Origin: JBHJHP01 sp042219855
Lineage (GTDB): Bacteria > Bacteroidota > Bacteroidia > Bacteroidales > UBA5342
Direction: 5' to 3'
DNA length: 64,000 nt
NCBI RefSeq assembly: GCF_042219855.1
Contig: NZ_JBHJHP010000001.1
Coordinates: forward strand, 1,116,001 to 1,180,000
The translations under genes and the position numbers were made by a program. The notes below the pieces were generated by a model that was given only the letters and a program-made list of their open reading frames with translations, ran no database searches and had not been told where the DNA came from. Of this stretch, positions 32,980 through 42,464 are shown piece by piece (the stretch's first letter is position 1; every line of letters starts with the position of its first letter).

Positions 32980-33858
32980 ATGAAAAATACAGTATTTCTA
33001 TCCATCATTATATTGCTTTCGGCGTGTGGAACGCCTAAGAAAATTTCGGAACTTAATAACGATGCCTATCTGCTGGCCGCAGAAAACAACACAAAGGATG
33101 CATTGAATAAAACAGAGCAAATCATTAGTTTTTACGAATCCAAAAACAAAACAGCCAGTGATACCACTTATGCTTTTGCCGGTGAACTGGCTTTAAAATC
33201 AGGGCAGAATAACAAGGCAATAAACTATCTTAACAGTGCTGTGGAAGCCGGGAATACCGATGCCGGAACATACTACAATCTGGGTCAGGCCTATGGCAGA
33301 GTTAACAATCTATCGTACGAAATCTCTACGCTGGAAAAGTTCCTTGAAAAATTCCCTGAAAACGATCTTTCGACTGAAGTTAAGAAAAACCTGATGGATG
33401 CATATATCGAGAGTGAAAACTGGATCAAGGCAGAAAAGCTGTGGAAGAATCTGGATGAAAATCAAAAAGAAGATGCAAGACTTATGGAAGATTATGTTAT
33501 CCTGCAGAATCAGCTTGAAAATCCGGAAGAAGCATTCTCATATGCGGTAAAACTGTTTGGAAAAGACCAAAAAAACAGCACGGCACTTTTTACCTTAGGA
33601 CTGCATTACTATAAAAAGGCTGAAACACGTTACACAACAGAAATGGCGGCCTATGAAAAACGTAAAACCCGACGTCAGTACGCCTATCTTCTTGATCAGC
33701 TGAAAATTGCAACAAAAGATTACCAGGCTGCCAAAAAATACTTTGAGAAACTGTATGAGGTGGATCCGCAAAAAGAATATGCCGGTTACCTGGCAAATAT
33801 AAATGCAAGACTCAATAACAAGAAAAAAGCAGAATATTACCGGAATCTGGCCAGATAG
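32980..33858 (+). CDS. TPR-repeat lipoprotein
   Basis: 292 residues with a lipoprotein signal (MKNTVFLSIIILLSACG, lipid-attached Cys at about 16). The rest is helical with TPR units, for example KSGQNNKAINYLNSAVEAGNT, AGTYYNLGQAYGRV and ALFTLGLHYYKKAETRY, ending in a basic charged helix. Such lipoproteins usually mediate protein contacts in the periplasm or at the outer membrane. It has a -7 box of its own and is not evidently linked to arfB upstream. Function unknown. Confidence 0.8.
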   Translation: MKNTVFLSIIILLSACGTPKKISELNNDAYLLAAENNTKDALNKTEQIISFYESKNKTASDTTYAFAGELALKSGQNNKAINYLNSAVEAGNTDAGTYYNLGQAYGRVNNLSYEISTLEKFLEKFPENDLSTEVKKNLMDAYIESENWIKAEKLWKNLDENQKEDARLMEDYVILQNQLENPEEAFSYAVKLFGKDQKNSTALFTLGLHYYKKAETRYTTEMAAYEKRKTRRQYAYLLDQLKIATKDYQAAKKYFEKLYEVDPQKEYAGYLANINARLNNKKKAEYYRNLAR

Positions 33859-34128
33859 GTTTTTATAACATGCGACATTTACCCATATAAATGTTAAATT
33901 TACAAATCGCCTATTACGTAAATATACCTAGCCTGCTTAAAATAAATAACAATTTACTAACATTTAATTGTAATTAAATCAATATACCATTTTATAGATT
34001 AATAATCCATTAAACCTTTTTAACAGGACCAATCGGTTACTAATAATTTGTATTTTTACATTAACGCTTGAATTGTAGATTTATAACAACTACTTGCAAT
34101 TTTAATTAATGGTTAACCCACGATATTA

Positions 34129-37100
34129 ATGTCGGATCGAATCTTAATTAGGAAAGGCCTTACTTTATTGCATAGCAGAATACATTCGCCACTGGCAACA
34201 TGGGAATGGAGTGCTGCTCTGGATTCGCTTACATGCTCTTCCCGTTTTTTTGAGATTCTGAATATTCCGGTCGACAAGCGTTACCTGACCGTTGAAGAAC
34301 AATCTGCCTATTTCACGTATAACGAACTAAAAAAACTTGCAGAAGCCCTATACTCAGCTTTTGATGAAGGCATTCCGTTCGAGACTGAAATTAAGCTCCT
34401 GAGGGGGAAAGACGACTTCTTTTACTGTATGGTTTATGGTTACCCGGTATTCAATGAGAACAAGGAGGTAATATCTGTTAACGGTACACTGAAAGATATT
34501 ACTAAAGCCAATGAAGATAAGTCGATATTAAAAGAAGTACTGCAATATCAGAAAGAGATCTTTGATTTCAGCACGGAAGCCATATTTATTCTGGATGCAG
34601 AGGAACACAAAATAGTAGAAGTCAATAAAACATGTGAAGAACTTTCAGGATATTCCCAGGATGAACTTTCAGGCAAAACCATTTTTGACCTCTGTGGAGA
34701 AAAAACAGTCAAAACACTGGAAAAGGTTTCATCTTACCTGAAAAAAGTAATTATTGACGATGAACCTCAGACATTTGACTGCCTGATTAAAAAGCGATCA
34801 GGTGAAGAGGTATGGCTTGAAGTATTGGCAAAATATGTTGAAATAAACCACGTAGAAAGAATCATACTGTCGGCCAGGGATATTTCACAGAGAAAAATTA
34901 CCGAACAACAGAACCATATAAATGAACTTCGTCAGAAATTTCTGATCAACATTTCGCTTTTCAAAGCGAAAGGGATGGAAGATTTGCTTGATTATGTGCT
35001 GGGCGAGGTTCTGAAAAACACGAAAAGTGTATTCGGTTATCTGCACTATATTGATAACGATAATAAGGGTATTCTTGTCTTAAAAAATCTGCGGGACAGG
35101 TTCGAAGTACTCAGTGATGAAGAAAAGGAAACGTTTGGTTTACTGGAGGACAAAACAATATGGCGAGACCTGGTATTGCTACGCAGGCCTGTAATTGACA
35201 ACGACTTTAATATACATCTTCATAAAAAAGACGTTTTTACAGCATCGAACAACCTGTCACTGAAATACATGAGCATTCCGGTGTTTAAAAATAACCGGAT
35301 TGTTGCAACAATAGCAGTCACCAACGCAAAAAAAGAGTACGGGAACAGAGATGTTGAGGATTTAATTTCTTTCATGGAATCCATCTGGGAAATTATTGAC
35401 CTTAAAGAATTTTCTGAACGCAATAAAGGGGAAGATAACATTTACATGTCCGCCATTGATCAGGCACCATATATCATAGAGCAGTATAACAGGGAAGGAT
35501 TGCAGATTGCAGCCAACAAAGCTTATGAAAAGTTATGGGGATTTCCGGCGTCAACCACAATCAACTCTTTTAACATTTTAAAAAGCATTGAAATACGCAA
35601 TTCAGGTCTGTATGAATATGTACTTAAGGCCTATGACGGAGAATCTGTCCTTGTGCCGGAATACAGGTATGATGCGTCGTATAATACAAAAGCAGCCCGC
35701 TGGTTTAATACCCGGATTTATCCGGTAACGGATAATGAAGGATTTGTAAAAGGCATAACGGTGGTACACGAGGATATCACAGACCGAAAACTTAATGAAT
35801 TAAAAAACAACGATGAACGGGAGAACCTGAAACAGCGCAGCAAGCTGATTTCAGGCATAATAAACGAAATACCTGCCAGTATATTCTGGAAAGATTTAAA
35901 TGGCGTTTACAAAGGATGCAATAAACGATTTGCTGCTGAGGCCGGGCTCAGAAATCCGGAATCCATTGAAGGGAAAACGGACGATAATTTAAGCTGGACA
36001 AGGGATCTGAGAAAAATCAGGAGCCGGGATATAGATGTTTTAAGCCACGATCTTCCTGTTATAAATGCTGAAATGAGCTACATTTCAGAGCAAAACAAAA
36101 CGATATGGTTAAACACGACGCTAATCCCCCTGCATAAATCAGACAGTGGCTTTGATGGTGTTTTGGGTATTTATGAAGATATCACCCCCTTAAAAGAGCT
36201 GGAGAAATCGCTTGAAGAAAAAGTTGAAAAGAGAGGTCAGCAAAGGTTTTCACTGGCAGACCTTATCAACTACGATGAACTGGAGTCCATTTACAAATAC
36301 ATCTCAGAAAGCCTTCAGAATCAGTTTCCCGACTCCGTTGTAGCGTTTACCAGTACGAATCAAAGTGAAACGAAACTAACGGTTAAAAGCATCAGGGGAA
36401 TCAGTAGTGAACAGGAAGAAGAAATCAGAACGGTTACCAAATACAATATTTACGGCAAGAATATTAATATCTACCCCACTAATTACGAAATTTATAAACG
36501 AGGCAAACTGATTGAATTCAAGGGTGGACTGGATCTTTATTTCGGCATACAGTTTCCTTCGTCCGATGCAAGAAAGATTGAAAATATCCTGAGTATAAAT
36601 AATATTTATACCATGGGAGTAAATCATGGCGACAAGCTGCTTGGCGTCTTGCATTTATTCTCTAAAACCGCATTATCGGCAGAAGACAAAAGCGATATTG
36701 AATCCATTCTCCGGCAGGCCGCCTTTGTTCTTGAACGCCGGACACTCGATTTTAAAGACACGAACAGTCTGGACAGCATCTATCACACCATAGAAAATGC
36801 CAGTGATGCCATGCTGGTCATTGAGGCTAAAAACGGAATCATATCAGCTTCAAACAAAAAATCTGAAGCACTGTTTAACCGGGTGACAGAAGATATGGTT
36901 GGTTTTCACTATTCATCACTCATTCCTTCCCCGTTTCGTGATGATTTTAATAAGCAGCTCAATAATGCCATTAAACAGAATACACCCTTAAATGGTGAGT
37001 TTTGGGTGGATAAAGCACACGGGAATCATGTTCCGGTCATCATCAGCAGTTCATTCATCTCAGCCAATAACAAGAGTTATATCCTCCTCGTCCTTCACAA

Positions 37101-37854
37101 TATCGATAAACGGAAAGAGGCAGAAACACTCATTGAACAGCAAAACAAAGAGCTACAACAACTTATATCAACCAAGGATAAGCTTTTCTCCATCATTAGC
37201 CATGACCTTAAAAATCCACTGACAGGAATAGTTGGATTTGCGGAAGTTGTAAAAGAAGAGCTTCCCGAAGATGAAGATTCGGAGCTGACCAAGTTTATGG
37301 ATATCATCATCCGTTCTGCGGATTCCATGGTTTACCTGATCAATAATCTTTTGCACTGGTCAAGAATCCAGCAGGGCGTGATTACGGCAAAATTTGTCGG
37401 TGTCAATATATATGATGTGGTTGAAAGAGAATTTGAGTTGCTGTTTACTGCGGCCAACAACAAAAAAATCGACCTTATTAACCAGGTTGATGCCAATACA
37501 ATAGTCTACGCAGATGCCGAAATGATTTCGACAGTAATCCGCAACCTGGTATCCAATTCCATAAAATTTACGCAGGATGAAGGCACCATTTCCGTCAAAG
37601 CTAAAACCACAGGGAATACGGTTGAAGTCACGATTAGTGATTCAGGGATTGGAATGGATGAAGAGATTGCAAAAAATCTGTTCAAAATAAACAGTGAAAC
37701 CCAGCGAAAAGGCACATCCGGTGAAAAAGGTACCGGTCTGGGGTTGGTGATCTGTAAGGATTTTGTTGAACAAAACAACGGTACTATCTGGGTGGACAGT
37801 ACGCTTAATGTAGGATCGAACTTCCATTTTACGCTTCCAAAATTCAACGGCTGA
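34129..37854 (+). CDS. Large cytoplasmic PAS/GAF histidine kinase
   Basis: 1241 residues without membrane segments. The order appears to be PAS (about 20-130), PAS (about 140-260), a GAF-like domain (about 270-425), PAS (about 440-560), PAS (about 575-690), a second GAF-like domain (about 705-875), PAS (about 880-1000), HisKA and HATPase. The phosphoacceptor is His 1025 in FSIISHDLKNPLTGIVGFAE. The ATPase shows NLVSNSIKFT, SDSGIGM and GEKGTGLGLVICKDF. No receiver domain or DNA-binding output is fused, and no response regulator is next to it. It is preceded by a 270-base AT-rich gap. Signal and partner cannot be deduced. Confidence 0.9.
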   Translation: MSDRILIRKGLTLLHSRIHSPLATWEWSAALDSLTCSSRFFEILNIPVDKRYLTVEEQSAYFTYNELKKLAEALYSAFDEGIPFETEIKLLRGKDDFFYCMVYGYPVFNENKEVISVNGTLKDITKANEDKSILKEVLQYQKEIFDFSTEAIFILDAEEHKIVEVNKTCEELSGYSQDELSGKTIFDLCGEKTVKTLEKVSSYLKKVIIDDEPQTFDCLIKKRSGEEVWLEVLAKYVEINHVERIILSARDISQRKITEQQNHINELRQKFLINISLFKAKGMEDLLDYVLGEVLKNTKSVFGYLHYIDNDNKGILVLKNLRDRFEVLSDEEKETFGLLEDKTIWRDLVLLRRPVIDNDFNIHLHKKDVFTASNNLSLKYMSIPVFKNNRIVATIAVTNAKKEYGNRDVEDLISFMESIWEIIDLKEFSERNKGEDNIYMSAIDQAPYIIEQYNREGLQIAANKAYEKLWGFPASTTINSFNILKSIEIRNSGLYEYVLKAYDGESVLVPEYRYDASYNTKAARWFNTRIYPVTDNEGFVKGITVVHEDITDRKLNELKNNDERENLKQRSKLISGIINEIPASIFWKDLNGVYKGCNKRFAAEAGLRNPESIEGKTDDNLSWTRDLRKIRSRDIDVLSHDLPVINAEMSYISEQNKTIWLNTTLIPLHKSDSGFDGVLGIYEDITPLKELEKSLEEKVEKRGQQRFSLADLINYDELESIYKYISESLQNQFPDSVVAFTSTNQSETKLTVKSIRGISSEQEEEIRTVTKYNIYGKNINIYPTNYEIYKRGKLIEFKGGLDLYFGIQFPSSDARKIENILSINNIYTMGVNHGDKLLGVLHLFSKTALSAEDKSDIESILRQAAFVLERRTLDFKDTNSLDSIYHTIENASDAMLVIEAKNGIISASNKKSEALFNRVTEDMVGFHYSSLIPSPFRDDFNKQLNNAIKQNTPLNGEFWVDKAHGNHVPVIISSSFISANNKSYILLVLHNIDKRKEAETLIEQQNKELQQLISTKDKLFSIISHDLKNPLTGIVGFAEVVKEELPEDEDSELTKFMDIIIRSADSMVYLINNLLHWSRIQQGVITAKFVGVNIYDVVEREFELLFTAANNKKIDLINQVDANTIVYADAEMISTVIRNLVSNSIKFTQDEGTISVKAKTTGNTVEVTISDSGIGMDEEIAKNLFKINSETQRKGTSGEKGTGLGLVICKDFVEQNNGTIWVDSTLNVGSNFHFTLPKFNG

Positions 37855-37918
37855 TCTTTCTTTCATAAAACTTTAGTAATTTTAGAACCAATCTCTGATT
37901 ACAGGGTTAATTAGATAC

Positions 37919-38884
37919 ATGAAAAAGTCTATTATGAAACATCAGCATTTTGCATGGATCCTTTACAGCATCCTTTTTGCAGCGGTTGTGAGCAGTTGTA
38001 AGAAATACCCTCCCATAGAACCAAATAATCTGGACAGCACATTGTTTAAAGATTCTGCCTTAATCGTACCATCAAATTATCTCATCTCGGCCACTGATAC
38101 AATACCGGATGTATCCATACCCGTTTTGATTGCAGCTCATGGATACACAGCAACACCCTTTGAATGGTTCGAATTTGCATCTTTTCTTTCTAAACAGGAT
38201 AGTCCGGTATATATTTCCAGGGTTTTGCTCGGCGGGCATGGCAGAGATTATGACAGCTTTAACAAAACCACCTGGCAAGACTGGCAAAAACCTGTGTTGG
38301 ACGAATATGAAAAGCTGTATCACATGGGATTCAGAAACATATCCCTTGCCGGATCATCTACCGGATGTCCGCTGATTCTCGATTTAATAGTTAAAAATGC
38401 TTTCGATACACTCTGTGAGCCCAAAAATGTTTTTTTTATTGACCCGATTATTGAACCGTCCAATAAACTGTTGAACTATGTCGGAATTCTGGGGAAATTT
38501 ATGCCATATGTTGAAGTGGATGTAACAGATTATGAAGCACGCTACTGGTATAAATACCGTGGAGAGAAAAGTCTGGTTCAGTTAAATAAACTGCTTAAGG
38601 TGAGCCGCAAAAACCTGAAAAAAGGCATTACCCTGCCGGATGCAACTCAGCACTCCATGGTATGGAAAGTTGAACGGGATGACTCAGCTGCACCTGAAAG
38701 CGCAAAGTGGTTATACGATGGTGTACACTTCAGCAACGGATCAGCCATTGACACCATAATGCTTAATTCCGGGCTCCATGTTTTTACACGTTTAAAAGGA
38801 AGAATGACCGTTTCTGATCAGGACAGAAAGCTACAGCAGGAAACATTTAAAACAATTTATCAAACCATTTTAGAATCCGAATGA
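37919..38884 (+). CDS. Alpha/beta hydrolase lipoprotein
   Basis: 321 residues with a lipoprotein-type N-terminus (WILYSILFAAVVSSCKKYPP, Cys about 23). The alpha/beta hydrolase features are AAHGYTATPFEW (oxyanion region, about 72-83) and nucleophile elbow LAGSSTGCPLILDL (GxSxG, Ser about 142-146). A catalytic Asp probably lies in VFFIDP or SAIDT, and LNSGLHVFTRLKG contributes the His near the C-terminus. It resembles carboxylesterase/lysophospholipase-type enzymes. The stop codon overlaps the start of the HEAT/cyclophilin gene (ATGA), so the two are translationally coupled. Confidence 0.78.
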   Translation: MKKSIMKHQHFAWILYSILFAAVVSSCKKYPPIEPNNLDSTLFKDSALIVPSNYLISATDTIPDVSIPVLIAAHGYTATPFEWFEFASFLSKQDSPVYISRVLLGGHGRDYDSFNKTTWQDWQKPVLDEYEKLYHMGFRNISLAGSSTGCPLILDLIVKNAFDTLCEPKNVFFIDPIIEPSNKLLNYVGILGKFMPYVEVDVTDYEARYWYKYRGEKSLVQLNKLLKVSRKNLKKGITLPDATQHSMVWKVERDDSAAPESAKWLYDGVHFSNGSAIDTIMLNSGLHVFTRLKGRMTVSDQDRKLQQETFKTIYQTILESE

Positions 38885-40821
38885 AAAAACTCGTTTTTTT
38901 AACAGGTATAGTATTGTCAGTTATTGCCTGTCAACCCAAACCGCGCCCCATACAACTGAATAAATTTGAGGACATTACACTACAGAAAATATATACCTTC
39001 CAATACAACAGACAATCCGACAGCCTGATCAGCTATCTTAAAAGTGACAGTGCAATATACCGTGCGGAAGCCGCCTTGTCATTCTCATCCATTCAGGACA
39101 GCAATTATCTCACATCGCTCTATCCGCTGTTGAATGATCCGGATGCATCAGTCCGCAACAATACTGCTTTTGCAATCGGACAAACCGGTGCCGTTTCATC
39201 GGAGGCAGAGCTGATAAGCTCATTAACCGGAGAACGTGATCCGGATGTACGTTCTGCAAAGCTTGAAGCACTGGGTCGTGTATCCTCATTCCGCGGACTG
39301 GCATTTATAGCCGGTTATCCGGCAACCGACAACATTTCAACCGGAGGGAAAGCCTGGGGGATTTACCGTGCCGGACTAAGGAATATTAACAGCAAAGAAG
39401 CGGTTTCAGTGATGCTGGGTTATGCATCTGAAAGTGCACCATATGAGGCCCGCCTGGCTGCCGGCCACTATTTTTACCGCCTGAAAACATATCCGGAAAA
39501 CCTTAAAAAAAGGGCTTTGCAACTTGCCACTGCTGACCAAACGCCTGAAATCAGAATGATCTACACAAGCGTATTATCCGGATTTAAAGATGACGAAACA
39601 GAACATAAACTGTTAACTACCTGCATGTCTGACTCGGTATACAATGTCAGGGTATCGGCAATAAATGCCTTAAAGGCATTTCATACCCCCGCAGTTTATG
39701 AATCAATATGGGAAACCCTACAGAAAGATCCCCATATCAGCGTCAGACTGGCTGCAGCCGAATATATTGCATCATCTGAAATCGAACCGGAAAACGATCT
39801 GATTAATGTGGTTCAGACCGAAGAGAATAATATTATCCGGGCCGTTTTACTTAGTGCATTTATGCAGAATGACATTGCAGAGTCTGTTAGTTCTATTGCA
39901 AAAGAATTTTTAAAATCGTCAGATGACAGATTTGAAAAGCAATTACTGGTAAAAGCCCTGCTGAAGCGCAGCGATAACTTTGATTATGTATTCACTTACA
40001 TGAAATCAGTTGAGAACCGTGATTTTATTCTTGCGGTGGCTTATACGCTGAATGAAATGCTGGACAGTGGGAGAATCTCTGAGGGGGAATTCAGTTCCCG
40101 TTTATCCGCATGGCTCATGTCCGATAATCCTTACCTGGCAAAACAAGCTGCCTGGTTCACGACGAAACCGGGATTCAAACAAAGTACCCTATTACAGGGT
40201 CAGTTAAATGATGCTCTTGCCAGGTTTGATAATTACAGGGATAAAACAGTACCTGATGCCATAAGAAAGGCCCTTGAAACGACAATGCCGGATGAAAATA
40301 CAGAAAACTGGGATCCTGAATATTATCAACCTTCAGATGAGTTTGTAACCTTTAACTGGAATAAAATTGTCACAATTCCTGGTGATCTTAAAATTGATGT
40401 TTATACTGAAAAGGGCAAATTTACCATGCAGCTTTTGGTTGAAGACGCCCCCTTCTCCGTGCGCCATTTTATTGATCTGATAAAAGATGAATTTTTTGAA
40501 GGTTCTCCTTTCTATCGCGTGATCCCAAACTATGTTAAGCAGGCTGGTGGAGCCAAAGAACCTAACTTTGATATTCTGGCGGAAGAGCGGATCAGGTCTG
40601 AGTTCAACAGGCACAGGTTCAGAAGCAATGTGGTTGTTATGGCATCTGCCGGAAGAGACACTGAATCGAGTCATTTTGCCATCAAGATCTCCCCTGCTCC
40701 CTGGAACGATAACCGATATACAGTATTCGCAAGGATAACTGAGCACAGGGATGTCGTTCAGCATTTAATGCCGGGTGATCTTATTTACGGCATGGAAATA
40801 TTATGTAAATATAAACTATAG
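38881..40821 (+). CDS. HEAT-repeat lipoprotein with C-terminal cyclophilin-type domain
   Basis: 646 residues. The N-terminus MKKLVFLTGIVLSVIACQPKP is a lipoprotein signal (Cys 17). Residues about 45-460 are HEAT-like helical repeats (LLNDPDASVRNNTAFAIGQTG; LQKDPHISVRLAAAEYIAS; SDSVYNVRVSAINALK). Residues about 490-646 form a cyclophilin-type peptidyl-prolyl isomerase: FTMQLLVEDAPFSVRHFIDLIKDEFFEGSPFYRVIPNYVKQAGG with the catalytic-type Arg in FYRVIP. Two usual active-site positions differ (KQAGG for the typical IQGGD, SHFAI for SQFFI), so catalysis is uncertain. The protein is probably periplasmic. It overlaps the hydrolase gene upstream by 4 bases and the RDD gene by 6 bases at its 3' end. 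Confidence 0.85.
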   Translation: MKKLVFLTGIVLSVIACQPKPRPIQLNKFEDITLQKIYTFQYNRQSDSLISYLKSDSAIYRAEAALSFSSIQDSNYLTSLYPLLNDPDASVRNNTAFAIGQTGAVSSEAELISSLTGERDPDVRSAKLEALGRVSSFRGLAFIAGYPATDNISTGGKAWGIYRAGLRNINSKEAVSVMLGYASESAPYEARLAAGHYFYRLKTYPENLKKRALQLATADQTPEIRMIYTSVLSGFKDDETEHKLLTTCMSDSVYNVRVSAINALKAFHTPAVYESIWETLQKDPHISVRLAAAEYIASSEIEPENDLINVVQTEENNIIRAVLLSAFMQNDIAESVSSIAKEFLKSSDDRFEKQLLVKALLKRSDNFDYVFTYMKSVENRDFILAVAYTLNEMLDSGRISEGEFSSRLSAWLMSDNPYLAKQAAWFTTKPGFKQSTLLQGQLNDALARFDNYRDKTVPDAIRKALETTMPDENTENWDPEYYQPSDEFVTFNWNKIVTIPGDLKIDVYTEKGKFTMQLLVEDAPFSVRHFIDLIKDEFFEGSPFYRVIPNYVKQAGGAKEPNFDILAEERIRSEFNRHRFRSNVVVMASAGRDTESSHFAIKISPAPWNDNRYTVFARITEHRDVVQHLMPGDLIYGMEILCKYKL

Positions 40822-41343
40822 TCCCGGCTGAATCCCATCCATAGAAAGTACAACAGTAGAAGAAGCATAATCATGTATGCCTCTGCGGTTTTTATTGAAG
40901 GTAATGGTAAAAAATGATATCCAGCCCAGCAAAACTTTAACCGTAAACCGCAAAAAGGCTGAAAAAAATCCAACCTTTTCATCCGGAGCAGAAATCTTTC
41001 TAACACGAATGTTTGTCAGCAACTGTCCAAAAGTAGAACCGGTGGAAATCAATATCGGTTCATACAGAAAAATAACCAGAAAAAAGGAAATACCCCGAAT
41101 GATTCCGGGTACATTTTCAATCACTTCAAACAGGTAAGATACGGATAAAGCCAGAACCACAATCGAACATGCATCAACCAGTGTCGATACGTACCTTCTT
41201 CTTATGGTCGGCATCTGAAAAGTAGACCTATAATCAGCCACATCCTTTTTGTCCTGCGATCCGGAATTAATAATCCTGAATTTATTTTTGCCCGGCCGGG
41301 AGATGTCCCTCTCCACGACAAATTCAACATGTTGGTTGTTCAT
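40816..41343 (-). CDS. RDD-family membrane protein
   Basis: 175 residues. The RDD motif is MPTIRRRYVSTLVDACSIVVL, with the Arg and Asp at the start of the first membrane segment. About three membrane segments are visible (about residues 55-72, 83-102, 140-158), with TFGQLLTNIRVRK and RFTVKVLLGWISFF typical of the family. It starts with a 45-residue soluble extension. Function of RDD proteins is poorly known; some are linked to ion transport. It converges on the HEAT/cyclophilin gene with a 6-base overlap. Confidence 0.85.
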   Translation of the reverse strand: MNNQHVEFVVERDISRPGKNKFRIINSGSQDKKDVADYRSTFQMPTIRRRYVSTLVDACSIVVLALSVSYLFEVIENVPGIIRGISFFLVIFLYEPILISTGSTFGQLLTNIRVRKISAPDEKVGFFSAFLRFTVKVLLGWISFFTITFNKNRRGIHDYASSTVVLSMDGIQPGL

Positions 41344-41424
41344 AATGACAGATAATCTTTCTAATATTTACGTGTGTAAATACTCAGGTTTATGTCATAA
41401 AGATAACGGAAATATTTGAATGCA

Positions 41425-42369
41425 TTAATCCGCTGCCACTGTTTTTTTAAGATTATCAAGAATATTCTGGCTGACCCTGAAAACTGAACCATGCCTGGTC
41501 CCTGCCGGGAAACTTAACTTATCAGAAATCTCTTTCCAGTTCTTCAGGTCATCCGACAGAACTACTCCCATAGTGTGACGGGTATATTTATCGTAATATA
41601 CCACCCAGCCCATATCTGTTTTGGCAACGGTAGGGCCTTCAACCCAGTTATCCGTAATAGGCTCAGAGGCGTCTGAATAGCCTCCTGTAAGATAATCGCT
41701 TGTGGCAATTCTTATGTTTTTTTCTGCCCTGGGATACTTCGTTTCATTTTTAAGAAACATAACGTATTTACCATGAATCTTCTGAATTGTGGCATCGATC
41801 ACATTGAAGCCTTTATCGTAAAGAAGTTTCGTATCAGCAAATGTTTTAAAATCGGTTGTGGTAGTATAATACATTCTGTGATTATATCCACTGTCTCCGG
41901 TAGAATCTGTTTCAGCAAACCGGCCCGGAATTGTTGTTGCCCAATAGATCATATAACGGCTGGAATCCTTATCATAAAACAATTCAGGTGCCCAGCAGTT
42001 TCTGGCTCCCTGCTCGTGTTCCATTACAGGGATAAACTGCTGCTCTGACCAGTGAATCAAATCCGGGGAACTGGCATAACCAATTCCCTTGTCATTCCAG
42101 CTTACAGTCCATACCATATGAAACAAACCATCCCCACCCCTAATGATACACGGATCACGCATTAGTTTTGCATTACCGACTTCCGGTTTTAAAAAGGACT
42201 TGTTATTGTTCAGAGTTGTCCATGTCAACCCGTCATTACTGTAAGCCAGATGTAAACCGTCCTGACCATTGTTCTGAAAGTAGGAAAACATATAGACTTC
42301 CGGTTCGGATTTTGAACAGGATATAAGAACAAAAATCATTATCAAGGTGGAGTACAGTTTTTTCATCAT
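41425..42369 (-). CDS. GH43-like lipoprotein glycosidase
   Basis: About 314 residues from the MMKK start at 42369; two other in-frame ATGs at 42375 and 42366 are possible. Lipoprotein signal MMKKLYSTLIMIFVLISC. A five-bladed propeller of glycoside hydrolase clan F type is indicated by the three expected acidic residues in context: Asp in LMRDPCIIRGG, Asp in NVIDATIQK and Glu in NWVEGPTVAKTD. Blade text such as FHMVWTVSWNDKGIGYASSPDLIHWSEQ supports this. Likely an arabinofuranosidase, arabinanase or xylosidase acting on oligosaccharides from the lipid-anchored position. It stands alone, 78 bases upstream of the RDD gene on the same strand. Confidence 0.82.
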   Translation of the reverse strand: MMKKLYSTLIMIFVLISCSKSEPEVYMFSYFQNNGQDGLHLAYSNDGLTWTTLNNNKSFLKPEVGNAKLMRDPCIIRGGDGLFHMVWTVSWNDKGIGYASSPDLIHWSEQQFIPVMEHEQGARNCWAPELFYDKDSSRYMIYWATTIPGRFAETDSTGDSGYNHRMYYTTTTDFKTFADTKLLYDKGFNVIDATIQKIHGKYVMFLKNETKYPRAEKNIRIATSDYLTGGYSDASEPITDNWVEGPTVAKTDMGWVVYYDKYTRHTMGVVLSDDLKNWKEISDKLSFPAGTRHGSVFRVSQNILDNLKKTVAAD

Positions 42370-42464
42370 GATCATATTAGTTTTTACTGGCAACTAAAAT
42401 ATAAAAAAAGCTGAAGAGAAGCACCAAAACAAGGGCATTTAGTCCATGTTTTTCCGGTGAACCC

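Noticed and set aside
33859..34128. Hidden gene in the AT-rich gap before the 1241-residue kinase
   Set aside because: No frame of useful length with a plausible start was seen; the gap is probably leader and promoter.
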